DNA of 64,000 bases from Desulfoluna butyratoxydans. Its GTDB lineage: Bacteria > Desulfobacterota > Desulfobacteria > Desulfobacterales > Desulfolunaceae. The notes under the pieces were generated by a model. The model saw nothing but the letters and a program-made list of their open reading frames with translations, made no database searches and was not told the origin of the DNA. A program made the position numbers and the translations under genes. Position 1 is the first letter of the stretch. Every line of letters starts with the position of its first letter. The stretch is from NCBI RefSeq assembly GCF_900699765.1, contig NZ_CAADHO010000002.1:682001-746000 (forward strand). Direction: 5' to 3'. Positions 57,995 to 64,000 of the stretch are shown here, in pieces.

Positions 57995-58017
57995 AATAAA
58001 CGATCATTCATTTAATG
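57995..58017. promoter_or_regulatory. Operator-like site 4, upstream of the TetR gene
   Basis: On the minus strand it reads TAAATGAATGATCGTTTA, matching the consensus of the three sites at 56.6-57.05 kb. Position 9-31 bp above the start codon is where a repressor would block its own transcription or initiation. Confidence 0.72.
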
Positions 58018-58177
58018 TCAAGGGGTGGATATCCCCGGCTCTCCCTTATTAGGTTGGCCAGAATGCCTGTGTTATCCTCTATAATCATGATGGGTTGTGG
58101 TCGGGCGGCCAGGGCCGGGCGACTTGGCAGCCAGTCGCGGGCTTCGAGCAAAATCGGGTTTTCCACAGGGTTTTGCT

Positions 58178-59224
58178 TCAGTTTGCCGCCGCACGGTGCA
58201 CGGCCTCAGGGTGGTCGGCGAGGCGCTCTTTGACCTCGATCACCTGGAAAAGGATGCCCATGAACTGGTTGATCAGGTTCGGGTCAAAGAGGTGTCCCGA
58301 TTCCTTTCGGAGGTAGTCCACTGCCCGGCTGACATCCCAGGCGTCTTTGTATGGGCGCCTTGAGGTCAGGGCATCAAAGACATCGGCCACGGCCACGATG
58401 CGGCCTTCGATGGGGATGGCTTCGCCCTTGAGTCGGCGGGGGTAGCCGCTGCCGTCCCAGCGTTCATGGTGGGTGAGGGCAATGGTGCGGGCCATCTGAA
58501 GCAGAAGGGAAGGGTTGGGGCCGATGATCTCCGCCCCGATTTTGGGGTGGCGTCTCATGATCTGCCATTCGTCTTCGGTGAGGGCCGTCTGTTTCTGGAG
58601 GATGCAGTCCGGGATGCCGATTTTACCGATGTCATGCATGGGGGCTGCATTGTACAGGCGGTTGACCTCCACCTCGGGCAGGCCGATGGCCTGGCCGAGC
58701 AGACGGGCATAGTGGCTCATGCGCAGGATGTGGAGCCCGGTTTCGTCATCTTTGTACTCCGAGGCCCTTCCCAGCCGCTGGATGATTTCAAGGCGGGTGT
58801 TGTTGAGCTCCTTGGTGCGCTCCTTGACCCTGGCGTCCAGGGTGCGGTTCTGGTTGTAGAGGGCCAGGTGGGTGGCGATGCGTGCTTTGAGGATGGCGGG
58901 GCTGATGGGTTTGGTGATGTAGTCGGCGGCGCCCATTTCCAGGCCCGTGGTTTCGTCTTCGATGTCGGTCATGGCCGTGACGAAGATGACGGGGATATTC
59001 CGGGTCCTGGGGTCCTTTTTCAGGGCGACACATGTCTGGTAGCCGCTCATCTTTGGCATCATCACATCCAGGAGGATGAGGTCCGGCAGGCTGCCAGTGG
59101 CCATGGCCAGGGCTTTGAAACCGTTTTCGGCAAACATCAGCCGGTAGTGATCTTTGAGGATATGTTTGATGACCTCTCGGTTGATGGGCTCATCATCCAC
59201 GGTCAAAATGGTCCATTTTTCCAC
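58178..59224 (-). CDS. Response regulator with HD-GYP domain
   Basis: A 348-residue two-domain protein. The receiver domain (about 5-122) has the phospho-acceptor D53 (LLDVMMP) and K106 (TKPIS). The HD-GYP domain follows, with H197-D198 (APMHDIGKIG), HHERWDGSGYP (252-262) and DVFDALTSRRPYKDAW. Such proteins usually hydrolyse cyclic di-GMP. The start is GTG at 59224, with AGGAG upstream; no ATG fits the receiver N-terminus. It is a paralogue of the next gene upstream, 49 bp away. Confidence 0.93.
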   Translation of the reverse strand: MEKWTILTVDDEPINREVIKHILKDHYRLMFAENGFKALAMATGSLPDLILLDVMMPKMSGYQTCVALKKDPRTRNIPVIFVTAMTDIEDETTGLEMGAADYITKPISPAILKARIATHLALYNQNRTLDARVKERTKELNNTRLEIIQRLGRASEYKDDETGLHILRMSHYARLLGQAIGLPEVEVNRLYNAAPMHDIGKIGIPDCILQKQTALTEDEWQIMRRHPKIGAEIIGPNPSLLLQMARTIALTHHERWDGSGYPRRLKGEAIPIEGRIVAVADVFDALTSRRPYKDAWDVSRAVDYLRKESGHLFDPNLINQFMGILFQVIEVKERLADHPEAVHRAAAN

Positions 59225-59273
59225 GGAAGGTCTCCTGATAAGGATGGGTTGTTCGGGTAACGGATACCGGGGC

Positions 59274-60296
59274 TCATGCCTTGTCGCCCCATTTGTTGAG
59301 AACCCAGAGCAGGTGTTTTTTGATGCCCATGAAGGCCTTGACCAGGGCCGGGTCAAAGTGGCCGCCGGATTCGTCGGCAATATGGGCCATGGCTTTTTCC
59401 ACGGGCCACGCCTCCTTGTACGGGCGCTTGCTGGTGAGGGCATCAAAGACGTCGGCCAGGGCGACAATACGCCCTTCAAAGGGAATCGCCTCACCGGCAA
59501 GGCCACCGGGGTACCCGGAGCCGTTCCATCTTTCATGGTGGGTCAGGGCAATGGTGCGGGCGTATTTCAGGAGTTCGGAGTCGTCCTCGCCGATGATCTC
59601 CGCTCCGATGGCGGGGTGGCGCTTCATGATGACCCACTCTTCGGCAGTGAGGGGCCCTGGTTTCTGGAGGATGTTGTCGGGGATGCCGATTTTTCCCACA
59701 TCGTGCATGGGGGCGGCGGTGAAGAGGCGCTGGGCCTCCTCCTGGGAGAGCCCGGCGGCCAGGGCGATCATCCGGGAGTAGTGGCTCATGCGGATAATGT
59801 GGGCCCCGGTTTCGTCGTCTTTGTATTCCGAGGCCCTTCCAAGGCGCTGGATAACCTTGAGGCGGCTGGAGTGAAGGTCCCGGGTTCGGCGGGCAACGGC
59901 ATGTTCGAGCTCCCGGTTCTGGTCATAGAGTGCCAGGTGGGTGTTGACCCGGGCCTTGAGAATGGGGGGGCTGATGGGTTTGGTGATGTAGTCCACGGCC
60001 CCGAGCTGCAGCCCTTTTTTTTCGTCCTCCACATCCCCCATGGCCGTGACGAAGATGATGGGGATACGCCGGGTCCTGGGGTCTGCCTTGAGGTTTTGGC
60101 ACAGGTCGTATCCGTTGAGGTCCGGCATCATTACGTCCAGAAGCAGAAGGTCGGGCCGGTGCTTGTATGCCGCGTGGAGACCCTCCCGCCCGCTGGTGGA
60201 AAAGGCCAGATCGTAGTGGTCCTTGAGGATGAGCCGGATGATCTGAAGATTGCCGGGCTCATCGTCCACCGCGAGTATTTTATGTTTTTGCGCCAT
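59274..60296 (-). CDS. Response regulator with HD-GYP domain
   Basis: A 340-residue paralogue of the adjacent product. Receiver acceptor D54 (LLLDVMMPD), K106 in TKPIS, HD at 198-199 (APMHDVGKIG), HHERWNGSGYPGG at 253-265 and DVFDALTSKRPYKEAW. Its start lies inside the 3' end of the hybrid kinase gene (17-bp overlap), so it is translationally coupled to that kinase and is its most likely phospho-acceptor partner. Confidence 0.94.
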   Translation of the reverse strand: MAQKHKILAVDDEPGNLQIIRLILKDHYDLAFSTSGREGLHAAYKHRPDLLLLDVMMPDLNGYDLCQNLKADPRTRRIPIIFVTAMGDVEDEKKGLQLGAVDYITKPISPPILKARVNTHLALYDQNRELEHAVARRTRDLHSSRLKVIQRLGRASEYKDDETGAHIIRMSHYSRMIALAAGLSQEEAQRLFTAAPMHDVGKIGIPDNILQKPGPLTAEEWVIMKRHPAIGAEIIGEDDSELLKYARTIALTHHERWNGSGYPGGLAGEAIPFEGRIVALADVFDALTSKRPYKEAWPVEKAMAHIADESGGHFDPALVKAFMGIKKHLLWVLNKWGDKA

Positions 60297-63174
60297 GGGC
60301 TTCCCCGTTTAGGTAAATGTTCATGTCTCGGGCTGTGTTCCTGGCCTCTTCCTCTGCCCCTCGGAAGTCGAACAGCTCCACCCTGTCCTGGATGGCTTGG
60401 GTGTGTGCCTCGGAGATACAGGCGACTGTCGGTTCCAGAAGGGGCGCCACCCGGTCCGGGTTGTCGGTGCCGAGGGCGTTGAACAGCTCGGCAAACCAGG
60501 TTGCCGTCTGTTCCGGGGAGCGCTCGGGGTGGGCTGTGGTCGGGGCCTTCCGGTCCGGCAGTGTCAGGGCCTGGGCCAATCGTTGGAACGCGCCGTGGAG
60601 GGTGAGGAGAAGGGGGCGCGCTTTGTGGCTTTCGTCGGGGCCCGGCAGGGGTGTGAGGGCCTGGCAGGCCCTGTGAACTTCGGTCATGCAGAGGTTGGCA
60701 GACGCCCCTTTGATGGCATGGAGTTTCTGGTGGATGCCATCGGTGCCCCCCGCCTCCACGGCTCGGAGCATGGCCTGGGGGGTTGCTTTGAATTTCTGCA
60801 CGAATGACGAGAGGGCTTTGAGGTAGACGGTCCGGTCTCCCCAGGTGGCCATGGCCTTTTGCATATCGACCCCTGTAATTCTCGGCCAGGTGTTGCAGGA
60901 GTCATCAGTAGGCTCTGCTGTGGGCTGGGCCGTGAGGCCCTCAAAGGGGAGGGTGGCCTCAATGGCGGCAAAGAGGCGCGTGAAATCGATGGGCTTGGTG
61001 ACCACCTCATCCATGCCCGCGCCCAGGCATTCCATGACATCCTGCTTTCCGGCGCTGGCCGTGAGTCCGATGATGGGGATGGTTCGGGGGGCCTTGCCGG
61101 AAGCACCGTCGCGGATTCTGCGGGTGGCCTCCAGGCCGTCCATTTCCGGCATGTGAACGTCCATGAGGATGAGGTCAAAGGGCCTTTCGGCAAGGGCTTT
61201 GAGAACCTCCTGCCCGTTGGAGACCGACACGGCCCCGTGTCCCTGCTGCTCCAGGCGGATCATGATGAGCTTGGCGTTTTCATCGATGTCCTCGGCCACG
61301 AGGACGGAAATGGCTGCCGTCACCGGGACCGGCACATGGGGCTGCGGCGCTTCCCGGTGGGGCGCTGTGGCCTCCGGCAGGGCGAGGGTCAGGTGAAAGG
61401 TGCTTCCCTTGCCCACCTCGCTTTTGACCCAGATGGTGCCGCCCATGAGTTCGGTGAGCTGCTTGGCAATGGCGGTTCCGAGACCGGTGCCCCCGTATCG
61501 TCGGGTGGTGGAGTCATCGGCCTGGGCAAAGGGCTCGAAGATACGCTTCAGCTGGTCTTCGGGAATACCGATGCCCGTGTCGTTGATGGCAAAGTGGATG
61601 TTCGTACCGGTGAGGGCTTCCACATGAATGGTGACGCCCCCGTTGTGGGTGAACTTCACGGCGTTGGAGAGAAGGTTGAAGAGGACCTGCCGGAGGCGCA
61701 TGGGGTCTCCTGAGCAGTACCGGGGCATGGGCGTGGCCATGTATAACCGCAGGTAGAGGCCCTTTTCTCGGGCGGCTGACGCCATGGTCTGGGAGATGTC
61801 CCGCAGCAGGGCGGTGAGGTCAAAGGGGGTGAACTCCAGCTCCATGCGGTTTCCTTCAAGCTTGGAGATGTCGAGGATGTCGTCCAGGAGGCCCAGGAGA
61901 CTCCAGGAGGAGCGGTGGGCAACTTCCAGGTAGCTTCGGAGTTCTGCAGGCAAGTCGTCCTTTTCCAGGGCCAGGGCCAGAAAGCCCAGCAGGGCGTTCA
62001 TGGGGGTGCGGATTTCATGGCTCATGTTGGAGATGAAGTTGGATTTTGCCCGGTTGGCGGACTCGGCCTTCTCCATGGCGACCTCCAGGTCCTTGGTGCG
62101 CTCATGGATCATGGCGCGCAGGTTGTCCCGGTGTTTCATCAGCTCGGCATCTGCGCTCTTCTGCTGGGTGATTTCCAGGATAGATCCCACAAACATGGGC
62201 TCTTCGGTCTGTTTCATCTCCGAGACCGCAAGCCAGATGGGGAACACCTCGCCGTTTTTCCGCCTGCCCTTGACCTGCTGCTCGATGCCGATGGCTCGTT
62301 TTTCTCCTGACTGGAGGTAGCGCCGTATGAATCGGTCGTGTTCCCTTCGGTAAGGCCGGGGCATGAGGATGCGGATGTTTTGTCCGAGGACGTCCCTGGA
62401 TGCGTATCCGAACATGCGTTCCGCCGCCTGGTTGAGGGATCGCAGGGTCCCTGCATGGTCGATGGTGATGAGACCGGCCGCCGCGTTGTTGATGATGGCC
62501 GAGAGGCGTCGCTGGTCCTCGGTGCCTTTTTTTTCCCGTTGCGCAAGGCGGGTCTTCATGGTGTCAAAGGCGTGGGTCAGCAGGCCGATTTCATCGCCTG
62601 TGGCCCCGGGAAGGGTGACGCTAAAATCGGCGCGTGCAATGTGGTGTGCCGCAACGCCCAGCCGGTTCAGGGGCCGGGTAATCCGCCGGGTCATGTACAG
62701 GAGCAGGGCCATGGTAAGGATCCCGGGCAGGGCAATGAGCAAAAGGCCCATGCGGGCGGCGGCCTCGGTGCGCTTTGCGGTGAGGGCTTTGACATTGGCG
62801 CCGAGGCGCAGGGTGGCAATCTCCTCCATGCCGTGGGTGATGGAGGCGTCGAACCAGGTCAGGGGCGTGGTTTCGGGGGGCTCCGGCGTGGGGGGGTAGA
62901 CCTGCTTTCCCCGGGCATCGGTCAGGATGACGCGACTCCAGACCGGAGAGGTCTCAAGGGTGTGCTCCAGGGCGCCCACAAGGCCCCCCGGCGGCGCAGA
63001 GAGGATGCCGGGCCGCATGGCCTCGGCAAGGAGGGCGACCTCGGCCTCTCCCAGTGTGATCAGGTCGGATTCGACCCGCCGGGTATACGCCGGGAGCCAC
63101 CATGCGAGATATGCGCCGAGCAGGGTGGCCGTAAACAAGGCCATAAAAAGCGTCAGTTTAAGGCGAAGGCTCAT
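60280..63174 (-). CDS. Hybrid sensor histidine kinase (HAMP-PAS-HisKA-HATPase-REC-HPt)
   Basis: A 964-residue membrane kinase. TM1 (about 8-28), a periplasmic sensor region of about 110 residues (30-140), TM2 (about 142-161), HAMP (162-215), PAS (about 222-340), HisKA with H386 ([15 protein letters not shown]), HATPase with N-box near 500 ([11 protein letters not shown]), G1 [11 protein letters not shown] and G2 [16 protein letters not shown], a receiver with D672 ([13 protein letters not shown]) and a C-terminal HPt domain with H819 ([12 protein letters not shown]). The ATG at 63174 follows AAAGGAAA. It therefore contains a complete internal phosphorelay and probably feeds the two HD-GYP regulators downstream. 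Confidence 0.95.
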   Translation of the reverse strand: MSLRLKLTLFMALFTATLLGAYLAWWLPAYTRRVESDLITLGEAEVALLAEAMRPGILSAPPGGLVGALEHTLETSPVWSRVILTDARGKQVYPPTPEPPETTPLTWFDASITHGMEEIATLRLGANVKALTAKRTEAAARMGLLLIALPGILTMALLLYMTRRITRPLNRLGVAAHHIARADFSVTLPGATGDEIGLLTHAFDTMKTRLAQREKKGTEDQRRLSAIINNAAAGLITIDHAGTLRSLNQAAERMFGYASRDVLGQNIRILMPRPYRREHDRFIRRYLQSGEKRAIGIEQQVKGRRKNGEVFPIWLAVSEMKQTEEPMFVGSILEITQQKSADAELMKHRDNLRAMIHERTKDLEVAMEKAESANRAKSNFISNMSHEIRTPMNALLGFLALALEKDDLPAELRSYLEVAHRSSWSLLGLLDDILDISKLEGNRMELEFTPFDLTALLRDISQTMASAAREKGLYLRLYMATPMPRYCSGDPMRLRQVLFNLLSNAVKFTHNGGVTIHVEALTGTNIHFAINDTGIGIPEDQLKRIFEPFAQADDSTTRRYGGTGLGTAIAKQLTELMGGTIWVKSEVGKGSTFHLTLALPEATAPHREAPQPHVPVPVTAAISVLVAEDIDENAKLIMIRLEQQGHGAVSVSNGQEVLKALAERPFDLILMDVHMPEMDGLEATRRIRDGASGKAPRTIPIIGLTASAGKQDVMECLGAGMDEVVTKPIDFTRLFAAIEATLPFEGLTAQPTAEPTDDSCNTWPRITGVDMQKAMATWGDRTVYLKALSSFVQKFKATPQAMLRAVEAGGTDGIHQKLHAIKGASANLCMTEVHRACQALTPLPGPDESHKARPLLLTLHGAFQRLAQALTLPDRKAPTTAHPERSPEQTATWFAELFNALGTDNPDRVAPLLEPTVACISEAHTQAIQDRVELFDFRGAEEEARNTARDMNIYLNGEAHGAKT

Positions 63175-63565
63175 GGCAGGTTTCCTTTGGGCGGCGGCGC
63201 ATGGGCACAGGGGCCGCAAGGGAAGGGATGGTGCCGGTCTTTTTGGGTCGGGGTGTGCGATGGCGAAGAGGGCCTGCAGGAAGACTCCGGTTCCGGGTCG
63301 ACGGGGGCGGGGCAGGCATCGCGAAGGTGCGTTTGCAATGTGCCAGTATACCACAGATAAGGAGCGGCCATAAAGGGGTGAGAAAATCTGCATTGAAACC
63401 CGGAAAGAGCCTGTGTAGAGTGCAGAAGGCTCTTTTATCGGCCCGGTTACGGGTGTGTTCGAAGGGGAGCCGCAGACACGCCACAGGAGCTGTGTGCCGA
63501 ATTCACCGGGTCGAAGGGCTCTGGGAAAGGCATTTTTTAACACGTGACGCTGGAGAGAATCGTTT
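63175..63565. other. Divergent promoter region of the kinase and thioesterase genes
   Basis: 391 bp between divergent genes, without a credible gene. A TATACT on the minus strand near 63350 is the best -10-like hexamer but has no matching -35 box. Confidence 0.45.
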
Positions 63566-63964
63566 ATGGACACCTATGCCATTGTTCGCCCCGAACACCT
63601 CAACCACCACGGCTATCTTTTTGGAGGGGCCCTGCTCAAATGGATCGATGAATATGCATGGCTCGTTGCGTCGCGGGATTTTCCCGGCTGCACCCTGGTG
63701 ACCATCGGCATGGACGACATCGTGTTCAAGCAGAGGGTGATCAGCGGGGCCATCCTGCGGTTTCAGATCGAGCCGGTGAAAAAGGGGGGCTCTTCCGTGA
63801 GGTACGGGGTGGAGGTTTTCTCCGACGAGCCCGGGGCCACGAACGAGAGGCACGTGTTCTCCACCACCATCACCTTTGTCAGGCTGGACGAGCAGGGGAA
63901 AAAGTGCGACCTCCCCGCCGAGGTGCGGTACCGGTCCCTGGCCGGAGGGACCCTGACTGCCTGA
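63566..63964 (+). CDS. Acyl-CoA thioesterase, hotdog fold (YciA/BFIT type)
   Basis: A 132-residue hotdog-fold protein. The N-terminal RPEHLNHHGYLFGGALLKWIDEYAWLVASR pattern matches the active-site helix region of acyl-CoA thioesterases (N/HxxG...GG..L.W.DE.A). VTIGMDDIVFKQRV and a central G-rich VRYGVEVFSDE follow. It hydrolyses acyl-CoA thioesters; chain-length preference is unknown. GGAGAG precedes the ATG. The last 36 bp of the window after it show nothing. Confidence 0.85.
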   Translation: MDTYAIVRPEHLNHHGYLFGGALLKWIDEYAWLVASRDFPGCTLVTIGMDDIVFKQRVISGAILRFQIEPVKKGGSSVRYGVEVFSDEPGATNERHVFSTTITFVRLDEQGKKCDLPAEVRYRSLAGGTLTA

Positions 63965-64000
63965 TCTGCACCCCAAGGGCTGCGGATTTCCCGTGCCCTT

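Overview
The window is a chromosomal segment of a sulfate-reducing member of the Desulfobacterota. It carries the dissimilatory sulfate-activation and APS-reduction genes (sat, aprB-aprA, qmoA-qmoB-qmoC). Outer-membrane porin, Qmo electron-transfer genes and a biotin-dependent carboxyl-transfer cluster fit a Gram-negative anaerobe of the Desulfobacterales type. A Desulfoluna-like genus is my guess from overall gene content only, and is not proven here.

Layout. 1-1.2 kb: a truncated conserved hypothetical gene and a MEMO-family gene (minus). 1.7-7.7 kb: a carboxyltransferase (MmdA-like) and an OadG/OadA/OadB-like cluster whose alpha subunit has two biotinyl domains (minus). 8.5-13 kb: an aminotransferase, tgt, queA and a DUF2065 gene (minus). 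13.4-14.8 kb: gatB (plus). 15.2-18.4 kb: a porin and a divergent exported FG-GAP-like protein. 18.8-28.5 kb: sat (plus) converging on aprBA-qmoABC (minus). 29.3-36.2 kb: an accessory stretch with three YkgJ-type cysteine-cluster proteins, an unusual SDR, dgt, an HsdR-N-like protein and a tadA-like deaminase. 36.4-42.1 kb: infC-rpmI-rplT-pheS-pheT-merR (plus). 42.5-54.3 kb: rimP-nusA-infB-rbfA-nrnA-truB-rpsO-pnp-M16 peptidase (plus). 54.7-56.2 kb: dut and an MBL-fold hydrolase. 57.4-63.2 kb: a TetR regulator and a hybrid histidine kinase with two HD-GYP response regulators (minus). 63.6-64 kb: a hotdog thioesterase.

How the parts work together. Sat makes APS from sulfate and ATP, AprBA reduces it to sulfite, and QmoABC is the membrane partner thought to deliver menaquinol electrons to AprBA. 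The MmdA/OadA/OadB/OadG set can move a carboxyl group between acyl-CoA and oxoacid substrates through biotin, possibly coupled to sodium export. The translation block follows the common bacterial order, but thrS is not upstream of infC and ihfA is not between pheT and merR.

The most striking non-coding feature is a set of 140-260 bp intergenic elements in at least four sequence families. All share the terminal inverted repeat GCCTCCGGCGG / CCGCCGGAGGC and are rich in internal hairpins. They lie between genes, often within a few bases of a stop codon, and no transposase is present in the window. A second is a set of four near-identical operator-like sites around the TetR gene, three of them in a 1.2 kb interval that has no recognisable gene. 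infC appears to start with ATA.
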